A stretch of 64,000 bases of DNA from Microglena sp. YARC (lineage: Eukaryota; Chlorophyta; Chlorophyceae; Chlamydomonadales; Chlamydomonadaceae): assembly GCA_022414725.1 (NCBI GenBank), contig CM039464.1, forward strand, positions 28,697,543-28,761,542, in the 5' to 3' direction. Positions 11,321 through 22,249 of the stretch are shown here, piece after piece. Under the pieces are notes generated by a model. That model was not told the DNA's origin. It was given only the letters and a program-made list of their open reading frames with translations, and ran no database searches. The translations under genes and the position numbers were made by a program. Positions within the stretch are counted from its first letter, which is position 1, and each line of letters starts with the position of its first letter.

Positions 11321-12032
11321 ATAGGTCGTACCATTGAGACAGAGTGCGCACCCGGTCCGGTCAGCCAGTGACCTAGGGCCGCCAGCCAGCTTGTTTCTGG
11401 GACCACCAATCACTTAAACTACTGGCTACAGCGAAGTTGTGAACTGGTTGAAGCGAACTAAGGTGCTGCAAACAGTTTTTTTGCTGACGTAATACGACAA
11501 TTATTTTTAAGCTGTTAAAGGCATTTCACCCAAAGAGGTGGGTCTCCCGACACAAACCAGCGACAATCGAGAATTCAGTTCGGTTGTCGCTGCCACTTCT
11601 ACACAATAGTAGGCGCTCTTGTCATGCTGAATCACCGTACCCAGTATTGGTCTGCCTGCAGACAGCAATGCACCGCAGCGCCTAAGACGGCGAGCAGCTA
11701 AATTGCTGGCTGAAGCTATGTAATCAACTACTAGTTCTGCAAGCCGCCAGAAGGCTGGTAGACTTAAATCAATTTGAACTCAACATTAATACAGAAAACC
11801 GAGTCACAGACACACCGTCTATTGTTTTTAAACTTGTAGTCCTCCTCACAATCAAAGACAACAAAACACCGAAGCACATTTTTTACTGCCGGAGACAGCG
11901 AGCAGCCAAATTGCTGGCTGGAGCTATGTAACTAAGTTCAAGTTCAATCACATTAAACTCACTGGACCTGGACAAGGCTCTAACTGGTCTAATTCGCATA
12001 TAATGCTTCCTGGGGGCAGTTGGATGTGGGGT

Positions 12033-12128
12033 TGAGTTCATTAGTGCTTTCTATTTTTAAGCCCTTCCTATATGGTTGGGCAAGACCCTTTAGCCTATTT
12101 GGCCTACCCTTGCACTGTAACATACATG
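12033..12128 (+). repeat. Dispersed repeat family A, copy 3
   Basis: Near-identical to 7,249-7,349 across AGCCCTTCCTATATGGTTGG and GCCTATTTGGCCTACCC, ending in ACATACATG. Confidence 0.65.
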
Positions 12129-12889
12129 TATGAAAGAAACAAAAAGTGATTTGCTCGAGTTTACATTTTCTGGTAATAATTTTGTGTACTGCAAAAGACG
12201 GCGAGCAGCCGAATTGCTGGCTGAAGCGATGTAACCAAGTTCAAGGTCTAGTAACATACATACAGTTGGAATTGGAAATCGGTGAGCAGACTGGAGTTAG
12301 CTGGGAAACCATGTAACAATCTAACATGATCATAGACTCGCTAATCCTCAATATTTCTCATGCTTACAAAACTTGTCCTGTACTTGTTCTCGAAAGACAG
12401 GGAAACCATCCAGGGTACTGCATTTTGTCATTTTGGGTTGCGCTTTTGACTCAACTGAAAACGGAAATCTGCGCGCTGCGCCCAGAGGTCTAAAAGGTTG
12501 CGTCAATCGCGCAGTCGGGCTCCAAAACCATGCGTGCCAGTGCACAATAACGCGCGTCATGTAGTACCCTGATGGAAACCATCAAACGAAAAAACAATTG
12601 ACACAGTCTCATGCAAACAATGGGCGACAGGCATAGAAATAATGAAGTTGCCCCCCCCTCCCTCCCCCCCCACCCCAAAAGCTACCCAAGCCATTCTTTG
12701 TGCGCAGCTCCTGCAAGCCATAGCCTGTACCTATGCATTTTGCAGTCGAGAGTTGGCAAAAAAGGCCTAAGGAACTTGCCCAACCTCCAGCAATCAAGAT
12801 CAAATATAGACTAGCTGTAGGCGCTAACAAAAACAAACACTTGATGAACTGCGAGGCACAGCCTGGCCCCCATGCACCGTGCATATTCT

Positions 12890-13065
12890 TGTCCTCTAAA
12901 TAATTATACCACCCATGCCTGATTATTCTGGTTACTCTGGTAATTATACCACTCATCCCTGGTTATTCCGGTTATTCTGGTAATTATACCACCATCTCTG
13001 GTTTTTCCGGTTATTATAGTTCTTCATGTTCTCTAAATAATTATACCACGCATCCCTAGTTGCTT
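12890..13065. repeat. Tandem repeat of about 55 bp (TAATTATACCACYCATCCCT)
   Basis: About four units built of AATTATACCAC plus TGGTTATTCCGGTTAT. It is intergenic, downstream of RRP15. Confidence 0.7.
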
Positions 13066-13109
13066 TACTTTGGGATCTGCACTGGAGGACACATTATGTG
13101 TACTACAAA

Positions 13110-13400
13110 TTCTACCAACCATCACCGCCATCCCCACTTGAGTCTCAACCCGCAATGCCAGCGGGTTCCATATCACTATCTTGGGGGAATTGAAATTGGC
13201 AGACGGTGAGCAACCCAGAGTAACAATTCAAATTCGAATACAATTAAAATTCGAATTCTACCAGCCATCACCGCCGTCCCCACTTGAGTCTCAACCCGCA
13301 ATGCCAGCGGGTTCCATACCTATCTTGGAAGATGTGAAATTGGCAGACAGTGAGCAACCCAGACTAGCAATTCAAATTCGAATACGATTCAAATTCGAAT
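13110..13400 (-). repeat. Two extra copies of the RRP15 3' coding end
   Basis: The last coding stretch of RRP15 plus following DNA (CGAATTCTACCAACCATC .. TTGGCAGACAGTGAGCAACC) forms a unit of about 143 bp. It is repeated at about 13,113-13,256 and 13,257-13,400, downstream of the true stop at 13,404-13,402. The copies stay open for part of the acidic tail but are outside the transcript's coding frame. Confidence 0.8.
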
Positions 13401-13401
13401 T

Positions 13402-16400
13402 CTACCAACCATCGTCGCCATCCCCACTTGAGTCTCCACCCGCAATGCCCGTGGGTTCCATATCACTATCTTCCTCCACTTCTTTGTCCCAGTCCTTCAT
13501 CTTGGTTCCTCCAGACAGGCCGGTGAAACTCTCCTGGAGCACCTTCCACCCAGGTCCCCCGGCAGATGCATCTTGGCTAACCACGGGGGCACCTGCTGGA
13601 ACCCCTTTCTTTTCAGCTCCATCTTGTCCAGTGGCTGAGGCCTTGAGCTGGGCTAAAAAGGATGCCTTGTTCAGCTTGGCAGCTTTGCTAGCGGCACCGA
13701 TGCCGGTCTTTGTCTTTGCCTCATCCACCTGCTTCTGGGCCTTGGAGACGGCATTGAACAAAATCACCACACCCCTACAAAATGCAGAGAAGTTATGGGA
13801 GGCTGGTTAGACTAACTGTGTGGGGTGTGGGGTGTTTGGTGTAAGTGCGTGGTGTGAGGGCCTTGGAGACGGCATTGAACAGAATCACCACACCCCTGCA
13901 AAATTCAGAGAAGTCATGTGAGGCTGGTCAAGTCCCTTTAGACTAAGTGTGTGGTGTGTGGTGTGTTGGGGGCGTGGCGTGGTATCGTGTGGTGTGGTGC
14001 GGGGCGGTGTGAAGGAGTCCTTGTTGAGCTTGGCAGCTTTGCTAGAAGCACCGATGCCGGTCTTACTCTTCGCTTCGTCCACCTGCTTCTAGGCCTTGGA
14101 GACGGCATTGAACAACATCACCACACCCCTCATAAATGCAGAGAAATTATGTGAGCCATCACCCAACACCATCCATCCATCCACCACCATCCATCCACCA
14201 TCCCTAGTCTCACTTTGTTGCCATCTTAGCGATCTGCTTCTCATTCAAATTAACCCATATGCATCCCACACCATCCATCCATCCAACAGCATCCCAATCT
14301 CACTTAGTGGCCATCTTAGCAAACTGCTTCTCCTTCAAGTCGAGTGCTGGGTCTTCACCCTTCTTGGTTACCGGGGCATGGCCTCGCTTCTTCATCTCCA
14401 GCTTAGCCTTCTTCAGGGCCCGATTGGCCTTACCTGCCTCCGACTCGTCAGCCTTTCGTTTCTGGACGCTTGATGAATTCTGTTCACACAGAAAGTGGGG
14501 TAGCAGGTTAAAGGGGTAACAGGTTGAAGAGGACTGAGTTGGGGTGCCACAAACATGCAACAATCCAATACATACGAGTTGGGGTGCCACAAACATGCAA
14601 CAATCCAATACATACGAGTTGGGGTGCCACAAACATGCAACAATCCAATACATACGAGTTGGGGTGCCAACAAACATGCAACAATCCAATACATACGAGT
14701 TGGGGTGCCACAAACATGCAACAATCCAATACATACGAGTTGGGGTGCCACAAACATGCAACAATCCAATACATACGAGTTGGGGTGCCACAAACATGCA
14801 ACAATCCAATACATACGAGTTGGGGTGCCACAAACATGCAACAATCCAATACATACGAGTTGGGTGCCACAAAACATGCAACAATCCAATACATATGAGT
14901 TGGGGTGCCACAAACATGCAACAATCCAATACATACGAGTTGGGGTGCCACAAACATGCAACAATCCAATACATACGAGTTGGGGTGCCACAAACATGCA
15001 ACAATCCAATACATACGAGTTGGGGTGCCACAAACATGCAACAATCCAATACATACGAGTTGGGGGTGCCACAAACATGCAACAATCCAATACATACGAG
15101 TTGGGGTGCCACAAACATGCAACAATCCAATACATACGAGTTGGGGTGCCACAAACATGCAACAATCCAATACATACGAGTTGGGGTGCCACAAACATGC
15201 AACAATCCAATACATACGAGTTGACGAGTGGGGTGCCACAAACATGCAACAATCCAATACATACGAGTTGGGGGTGCCACAAACATGCAACAATCCAATA
15301 CATACGAGTTGGGGTGCCACAAAACATGCACAATCCAATACATACGAGTTGGGGTGCCACAAAACATGCAACAATCCAATACATACGAGTTGGGGTGCCA
15401 CAAAACATGCAACAATCCAATACATACGAGTTGGCGGTGCCACAAACATGCAACAATCCAATACATACGAGTTGGGGTGCCACAAACATGCAACAATCCA
15501 ATACATACGAGTTGGGGTGCCACAAACATGCAACAATCCAATACATACGAGTTGGGGTGCCACAAACATGCAACAATCCAATACATACGAGTTGGGGTGC
15601 CACAAACATGCAACAATCTCAATACATACGAGTTGGGGTGCCACAAACATGCAAACAATCCAATACATACGAGTTGGGGTGCCACAAACATGCAACAATC
15701 CAATACATACGAGTTGGGGTGCCACAAACATGCAACAATCCAATACATACGAGTTGGGGTGCCACAAACATGCAACAATCCAATACATACGAGTTGGGGT
15801 GCCACAAACATGCAACAATCCAATACATACGAGTTGGGGTGCCACAAACATGCCAACAATCCAATACATACGAGTTGGGGTGCCACAAACATGCAACAAT
15901 CCAATACATACGAGTGCCACAAACATGCAACAATCCAATACATACGAGTTGGGGTGCCACAAACATGCAACAATCCAATACATACGAGTTGGGGTGCCAC
16001 AAACATGCAACAATCCAATACATACGAGTTGGGGTGCCACAAACATGCAACAATCCAATACATATGAGTTGGGGTGCCACAAACATGCAACAATCCAATA
16101 CATACGAGTTGGGGTGCCACAAACATGCAACAATCCGATACATACGAGAAACAAACATGCAACAATCCAATACATATCAATTGGGTGCAAGTGGGGGAAA
16201 GAGGGGTAGCAGGTTAAAGGGGTTAACACACACCACACACACACCCAACCCTCGCGCGTCCACCCCTTGCTTGACCCCAGCTTGGTCTCCAAATATAGCG
16301 CTTAGACCAGAAAAAGCACCCACCACCCCCCCTTCCAACCCAGCCCCCCCCCCTCCCCCCCTGCAATCCACCCCTTGATGCTATCACTCACCAATAGGAT

Positions 16401-17521
16401 GAGCTCAGGGTCAGGGATAACACCCGCCACAACCGCATTCTACCGCCAGCTTGGCTCTCCAAATATAGCGCTTAAAACCGAAAGCACCCACCCGTCCAAC
16501 GCAGCCCCCCTCACCCCACCCAACCCTCCCTGCATCCACCCCTTGACTCACCGCTAAAATGAGCTCAGGGTCAGGGATTAACACCCGCCACAACCGCATC
16601 TGCCCCAGCTTGGCTCTTCAAAATATAGCGCTAATCCCAGAACCCCCCCCCCCCCCCCCCCCCCCTCCCCCCCACACACACAACACCACTTGATGCTTTC
16701 ACTCACTGCTAGGATGAGCTCAGGGTCAGGGAATAACACCCACCACTACGCCGCGTCAGGATCCATCATGGCTGTCCCAACATGGCGTTAATCAAAGACA
16801 AGCCCGCCTCCCATCCCCCCACCCCCACCCCCACACTTGCAAACCTGCCCCCACCCCCCACCCACACTTACCCACCCACACACACTTACCCCACCCACAC
16901 ACACTTGCACACCTGCCCCCACACACACACCCCTTGATGCTACCACTCACCGCTAGGATGAGCTCAGAGTCAGGGATAGCACCCGCCACGTCCGCATTAG
17001 GATCCATCATGGCTGTCCAATATAGCGTTAATCCCAGAAAAGCCCCCCACCCCCACCCCACCCCACACACACACCACTCGAATGCTTTCACTCACCGCAA
17101 GGATGAGCTCAGGGTCAGGGTAACACCCGCCACATCCGCGTCAGGATCCATCATGGCTGTCCCAATATAGCGTTTATCCTAGAAAAGCCCCCCCTTTCCT
17201 CCCCCCCCCCCCACACACCCTCCGCATCCACCCCTTGATGCTATCACTCACCGCTAGGATGAGCTCAGGGTCAGGGATAACAACCGCCACATCCGCATCT
17301 GCCCCCAGCCTGGCTCTCCAAATATAGCGTTAAACCCAGAAAAGCCCCCCCCCTCACACCCCCCCACACACAAACTAACCCTGCATCCACCCGCATCCAC
17401 CCCTTGATGCTTTCACTCACTGCTAGGATGAGCTCAGGGTCAGGGATAACAACCGCCACATCTGCGTTAGGATCCATCATGGCTGCCCCAATATAGCGTT
17501 AATCCAGAAAAGCCCCCCCCC

Positions 17522-17556
<35 letters not shown>

Positions 17557-19349
17557 CCCCCCACACAAACAAACCCTGCATCCAACCCGCATCCACCCCT
17601 TGGTGCTTTCACTCACTGCTAGGATGAGCTCAGGGTCAGGGATAACAACCGCCACATCCGCGTTAGGATCCATCATGGCTGCCCCAATATAGCGTTAATC
17701 CCAGAAAAGCCCCCCACCCCACCCCACCCCCACCCCCACCCACCCCCACCCCACCCACCCCCCCACCCCCACCCCCACACACAAACAAACCCTGCATCCA
17801 ACCCGCATCCACCCCTTGATGCTTTCACTCAGTGCTAGAATGAGCTCAGGGTCAGGGATAACAACCGCACATCCGCGTTAGGATCCATCAAGGCTGCCCA
17901 ATATAGCGTTAATCCCAGAAAAGCCCCCCTCCCATCCCCCCCACTCCCCCACACACTTACCCCCCCACCCCCCCACACACACTTGCAAACCTGCCCCCCC
18001 ACACACCCCTTGATGCTACCACTCACTGCTAGGATGAGCTCTGGGTCAGGGATAACACCGGCCACAACCGCATCAGGATCCATCTTGGCTCTCTTGACCT
18101 TGCTTTGCATAATCTTGGCAAAGGCCTTGGAAAAGCTCTCCCCCTTGCCGCCCTCATTGAAAGATAGTCCTACAAACGTCGAATGATGGGTTTGGATTTG
18201 GTTTGGGTATTGGTTTAGGGTTAAGCTCTCCCCCTTGCCACCCCCATTTAAAGATAGTCAACAACGCGTTGAATCATGGTTTGGGTTTGGTTTGATTTGG
18301 TTTGGTTGATTTGGTCTGGTTTGCGCAAAGGCCTTCGAAAAGCTCTCCCCCTTGCCTCGTTGAATGATAGTCATACAACCGTTGAATCATGGGGTTTGGG
18401 TTTGGTTGCTTTGGCTTTGGTTGATTTGCTTTGGTTGCCTTGGGTTTGGTTTGCTTTTGTGTTTCAGGAAAACTCTCCCCCTTGCCGCCCTCATTGAAAG
18501 ATAGTCCTACGAACGTTGAACAATGGGTTTGGGTTTTGTTTTAGGTTTGTGTTTGTGTTTAGGGATTACCTCTCCCCCTTACCGCCCTCATTGAAAGATA
18601 GTCCTACAAATGTTGAATCATGGGTGTGGGGGTTGTTTTAGGTTTGTTTTTGTGTTTGTGTTTAGGGATTACCTCTCCCCCATGCCGCCCTCATTGAAAG
18701 ATAGTCCTGCAACCGTTGAATCATGGGTTTGGATTTGGTCGGGTTGGGTTTGAGGAGCATCATCTCCGCCGATCCCAGTGTAAGCCATGAATAAGCAAAC
18801 AAAGCAAATGCTGTTATACTACTATCAACCACACCACGCACCTTTGCCCTTGGGTCCACCTCCATCGCTGTCATCACCATCATGATCACTGTCCTCCTCA
18901 TCATCCGCATCCATTTCCTCGTCCATTACATCCCCCCCATCACATGCAACACCTCCGACGATCCCAGGGTTAAGGGTTAGCCATGAATACGAATAAACAA
19001 ACAAAGCAAATGCACTGTCAAACACACCACGCACCTTTGCCCTTAGGTCCATCACCATCGTCACTGTCCTCCTCATCATCCGCATCCATTTCCTCGTCCA
19101 TCACATCCCCATCATCATCTGACACATCATCTCCACCGAGGGTGAGGCCCATGTCTTCCTCCTCCTCCTCGTCTTCGTCCTCCTCCTCCTCGTCGCCATC
19201 AACAGCCTCCTCCTCTCCGTCCTCTTCGCCTTCATCATCCTCGGCGGACAACGGAGAACCTATCCCGGCATCTAGTCCCTCCTCCCCCTCCCCGCTAGAT
19301 TCTTCCTCTTCTACCAACTCATCCTCAAACTCCTCACTCGCCGGCTCGG
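13402..19349 (-). CDS. RRP15: RRP15-like ribosomal RNA processing protein (N terminus not found)
   Basis: Exons on minus: 19349-19035 (acidic, Asp/Glu-rich), 18169-18027, 14479-14304 and 13774-13402. Phases join as 1, 0 and 2, with the stop TAG at 13404-13402. The 18169 exon encodes SFSKAFAKIM and PDPELILA, and the last exon encodes [20 protein letters not shown], then GPGWKVL and MKDWDKE, the signature order of RRP15. Family members act in the nucleolus in maturation of 60S pre-ribosomes. The Lys/Arg-rich third exon (KRKADES .. LDLKEKQFAKMATK) fits the basic middle of the protein. The first exon with the start codon was not recognised; the acceptor at 19,350 implies one further upstream. Introns 2 and 3 are filled with duplicated exon edges and a 40-bp minisatellite. 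Homology is strong; the exact length is uncertain only at the N terminus. Confidence 0.88.
13862..14130 (-). pseudogene. Two partial copies of the RRP15 last exon (acceptor side)
   Basis: The copy at about 14,130-14,014 reads [12 protein letters not shown], then a TAG stop, then KQVDEAKSKTGIGASSKAAK. The copy at about 13,925-13,862 keeps the acceptor and only LFNAVSKA. Both carry TTTGCAG-like acceptors upstream of the real one, so they are potential decoys. The stop in the longer copy argues against use in the mature mRNA. Confidence 0.85.
14530..16190. repeat. 40-bp minisatellite, about 41 copies
   Basis: Unit TTGGGGTGCCACAAACATGC followed by AACAATCCAATACATACGAG, nearly identical over 1.65 kb with occasional 1-bp indels. 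It sits in RRP15 intron 3, adjoining the acceptor of the exon at 14,479. The long open frames across it on both strands arise from the repeat and are not genes. Confidence 0.97.
16380..17905 (-). repeat. Array of RRP15 exon-edge plus 5' splice site copies (about 9)
   Basis: The 3' end of the exon at 18169-18027 (encoding about MDPNADVAVVIPDPELILA) with its GCAGTGAGT donor recurs at about 16,383-16,450, 16,550-16,610, 16,702-16,780, 16,945-17,020, 17,090-17,170, 17,250-17,330, 17,415-17,500, 17,615-17,700 and 17,826-17,905. The copies are separated by poly-C/CA-rich filler. The exon-derived part is better preserved than the filler. Confidence 0.92.
18170..18735 (-). repeat. Array of RRP15 exon acceptor-edge copies
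   Basis: The first 25-45 nt of the exon beginning at 18169 (CTTTCAATGAGGGCGGCAAG on minus), its acceptor and an intronic GGTTTGGGTTTGG filler are repeated five times at about 18,225, 18,335, 18,470, 18,575 and 18,675. All lie upstream (in transcript terms) of the real exon. Confidence 0.9.
18825..18940 (-). pseudogene. Copy of the RRP15 acidic-exon donor edge
   Basis: Repeats the end of the exon at 19349-19035 (DEEMDADDEEDS .. GPKGK) with the GTGCGTGG donor and following intron. It lies in intron 2. The donor context is intact, so use as an alternative 3' exon segment cannot be excluded. Confidence 0.8.
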
Positions 19350-19434
19350 CTGCAGCATGGGAACGTGTGTGTGTGGAAGGTTGGTTTAGGTTGGGTGGTG
19401 AGTGGTGAGGTCGGTGGGTCCAGGGGGGGCGGCA

Positions 19435-19545
19435 TCTAACGCCTTCCCCCCCTCTCCGCTAGACTATTTGTCATCTACCAACGCATCCTCAAACTCCTCA
19501 CTCGCTGGCTCAGCTGCAGCATGGGAACGTGTTTGCATGGAAGGT
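19435..19545 (-). pseudogene. Copy of the RRP15 acidic-exon acceptor edge
   Basis: Duplicates CATGCTGCAG|CCGAGCC-type acceptor sequence and about 60 nt of exon (GAGTGAGGAGTTTGAGGATG), then diverges. It lies upstream of the true acceptor. Confidence 0.75.
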
Positions 19546-19679
19546 TGGATTACTGACAAAGACAGACAGCAGCCAAATTGCTGGCTGAAGTCATGTAACC
19601 AAGTTAAAATCCAAGTTATATTACTGCTTTCCTTGCACTATCATTTTTAAATAAAATAAAATAATTTGAGTCTGCTAGG

Positions 19680-20375
19680 TCTGCCACGTTCAACTGTCTC
19701 GTTCAACTGTCACATACAACTGCCACGTTCAACTGTCACATACAACTGCCACGTTCAACTCACTGTCACGTTCAACATACAACTGCCACGTTCAACTGTC
19801 ACATACAACTGTTACGTTCAACATACAACTGTCACATACAACTGTCACGTTCAACATACAACTGCCACGTTCAACTGTCACATACAACTGTCACGTTCAA
19901 CATACAACTACCACGTTCAACTGTCACATACAACTGCCATGTTCAACTGTCACGTTCAACATACAACTGCCACGTTCAACTGTCACATACAACTGCCATG
20001 TTCAACTGTCACGTTCAACATACAACTGCCACGTTCAACTGTCACATACAACTGTCACGTTCAACATACAACTGTCACATACAACTGTCACGTTCAACAT
20101 ACAACTGCCACGTTCAACTGTCACATACAACTGTCACGTTCAACATACAACTGCCACGTTCAACTGTCACATACAACTGTCACGTTCAACATACAACTGC
20201 CACGTTCAACTGTCACATACAACTGCCATGTTCAACTGTCACGTTCAACATACAACTGCCACGTTCAACTGTCACATACAACTGCCATGTTCAACTGTCA
20301 CGTTCAACATACAAGTGCCACGTTCAACTGTCACATACAAGTGCCACGTTCAACTGTCTCGTTCAACTGACTGGG
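19680..20375. repeat. 13-bp-based minisatellite (CACGTTCAACTGT / CACATACAACTG)
   Basis: About 0.7 kb of alternating CCACGTTCAACTGTCACATA and TCACGTTCAACATACAACTG units. It is intergenic, upstream of RRP15. The open frames within it are compositional. Confidence 0.9.
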
Positions 20376-20619
20376 ATACGCCTTATATTGGCCTCCACCA
20401 CATTGCTTGCAATTTCATTTTCGAATCGAATAAAGCAATATGAGTCCCGAAAGTACCTGAATGAAAACAAACAATTTTTGAAGAAGGGATTCTCTAGAGA
20501 AAAAATATTTTTGATTCTATATGATTGGAGCCCTTAATTTGAATTTGATTGCAAGCAAATCTTTGGTGCTAGCGCCACTGAACTACGCTTGATAAGCAAT
20601 ACAAGATTCCGCAATTTGT

Positions 20620-21095
20620 AAAATAACTTAGCAAGGGGTGCAGCTGTGCAGGACTGGGAGTCCAAAGTTAGGGCCAGGTTTTTTTGAGTCGGACGGTCGG
20701 TCGGTCGGTTAGTCGGTCGGACAACAGGGTGACCCTTGGGGCCCTGCCCCGCAGAAGGGGGGGCTCCGCCCAAAGGTTCCAGTAACACTGACTTCAGCCG
20801 TGCTACTGTACTCCTTCTCGTTTAACTCCTTCCAGTCATTGAACATTTCACCAGGAAGGTCTCCACCCTGAACCGTACACCAGGGGTATAAAAAGTACAC
20901 AAACCCGAACACCATGGAGATAAATAGGACCAAGAACCGTACACCAGGGACAGAAAAAAACGTAGTCCAGGGAGAGGGAAAAGGTACACAAAAACGTACA
21001 CCAGGGAGAGTAAACACAAACGGACAACGGGGTGACCCTGGGGCTCACACAGAAAATACCATAGCAAGGGGCACTGCTGCGCAGGACTGGGAGCG
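20620..21095. repeat. Duplicated segment with GTCGGTCGGTCGG and GTACACCAGGG repeats
   Basis: Copies of TAGCAAGGGG..GCAGGACTGGGAG occur at about 20,628 and 21,062, bracketing CGGTCGGTCGG and several GTACACCAGGG units. A related GGGGGCT..CCCCAGAAGGGGGGGCT motif recurs at 38,340-39,400, so this may be a dispersed element. No gene is seen. Confidence 0.55.
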
Positions 21096-21104
21096 CTAGT
21101 AAAT

Positions 21105-21298
21105 ATGCGGTTCCCTACACATATTCCTTCCAAGCCAAAACTGGTTCCTTTCCTTAAAACAAGCCAAGGTAACACGTGTTCCTTTCCTTCAAACAAGCCA
21201 AGCCAAAACAGGTTCCTGTCCTTAAAACAAGCCAAGCCAAAACTGGTTCCTTTCCTTCAAACAAGCCAAGGTAACACGTGTTCCTTTCCTTCAAACTA
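21105..21298. repeat. Tandem repeat of about 50 bp (AAGCCAAAACTGGTTCCTTT)
   Basis: Four units of AAGCCAA..GGTTCCTTTCCTTMAAACA, some with a GTAACACGTG insert. Confidence 0.8.
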
Positions 21299-21463
21299 GG
21301 GAACGGCAGTATGAAATCATATGATATCATGTCATCATATGATTCCGACAGTCTGACTAGTCTGAAGTTATCATTTATTTACAATATGATATGATGCATT
21401 TTAATGATATCATACGATATCATACTCGCCTTCGGTCAACATCATATGATAAGCCGTTCGCTA
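21296..21463 (-). mobile_element. MITE-like element, CATATGATATCATATG family
   Basis: Starts TAGGGAACGGCAGTATG and ends CATATGATAAGCCGTTCGCTA, with the family interior in inverted order relative to 2,955 and 61,945 (CTTCGGTCAACATCATATGA at the right). It has no coding capacity. Confidence 0.7.
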
Positions 21464-21960
21464 AAAGTAAAGGCAAAGGGTTCCTCTGACTTAAGGCTAA
21501 GAGCCCTGTTTCTTTTTAGGGCTACACGTAGCAGCTTCTAAGCAGCTCCCTTCCATATGATATGTCGGTCCCTACAAGTAAAGGCAAAGGGATCCTCCTA
21601 CTTTGGGGCCCAGAGCACTTTTTGTTTTGCTACACATAGCAGCTTCTAAACAGCTCCCTTTCATATGATATGCCGATTGCTACAAGTAAATACAAAAGGG
21701 GTCCTCTGACTTTGGGGCTTAGAGCACTGTTTCTATTTAGGGCTACACGTAGCAGCTTCTAAGCAGCTCCCTTTCATATGATATACCATTCGCTACAAGT
21801 GAATGCAAAGGGATCCTCCTACTTTGGGGCCCAGAGCACTTTTTGTTTTGCTACACGTGGCAGCTCCCCCAGCTCTAAGCAGCTCCCTTTCATACGATAT
21901 GCCAGTCGCTACGAGTAAATGCAAAGGGATCCTCTGGCTTTGGGGCTCGGTGCACTGCTT
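21463..21960. repeat. Tandem repeat of about 110 bp containing a MITE end
   Basis: Four to five units of TACAAGTAAAGGCAAAGGG .. GCTACACGTAGCAGCTTCTA .. CAGCTCCCTTTCATATGATA. Each ends with the terminal CATATGATATGCCG sequence of the adjacent MITE. Confidence 0.8.
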
Positions 21961-22019
21961 TTTTTTGGGGCTACACATAGCAGCTTATAGGCAGCTATCT
22001 TTCCCTGTCCTTGGCCAGA

Positions 22020-22220
22020 CCTGAAGCTAGCTGGTGCGTCTGAAAGCTGCCATGACGAGCATTCCAATGCAGCAGAAAGCTCTGGGCTTGACCCAAGTGG
22101 CCGGCTAATGGAGCTGACTGGAAGCTGCCATGAAGAGCATTCCAATACAGCAGAAAGCTTTGGGTTTGACCCCAGTGGCCGTCTAATGGAGCTGACTGGA
22201 AGCTGCCACGCGTAGCCCAC
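22020..22220. repeat. Two-copy tandem repeat of about 95 bp
   Basis: GAAAGCTGCCATGACGAGCA .. GTGGCCGGCTAATGGAGCTG is repeated at about 22,045-22,112 and 22,118-22,206 with few changes. Confidence 0.75.
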
Positions 22221-22249
22221 AAAAGAAACATGTGTTGATATCATTGTCG

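Larger units (their letters stand above)
10618..12255. repeat. Dispersed repeat family B, several copies
   Basis: A unit of about 60 bp with GCGAGCAGCCAAATTGCTGG and ATGTAACCAAGTTCAAG occurs at about 11,685-11,740, 11,890-11,950 and 12,190-12,250 (plus) and 10,610-10,680 (minus). Further copies lie at 19,562-19,620 (plus) and 56,780-56,845 (minus). The function is unknown; the clustering suggests local duplication. The rest of this interval shows no gene. Confidence 0.6.

Noticed and set aside
14530..16190. Resemblance of the regular array to a CRISPR locus
   Set aside because: There are no unique spacers: the whole 40-bp unit is repeated, and the host is clearly eukaryotic.
14300..16378. 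Long open frames (up to about 626 codons) on both strands across the 40-bp array
   Set aside because: They arise from repeats with phase-shifting 1-bp indels, give repetitive nonsense on both strands, and only the last part on minus overlaps the real RRP15 exon.
19666..20537. Open frames of 179-234 codons in the CACGTTCAACTG array
   Set aside because: Repeat-driven; no start context or homology.
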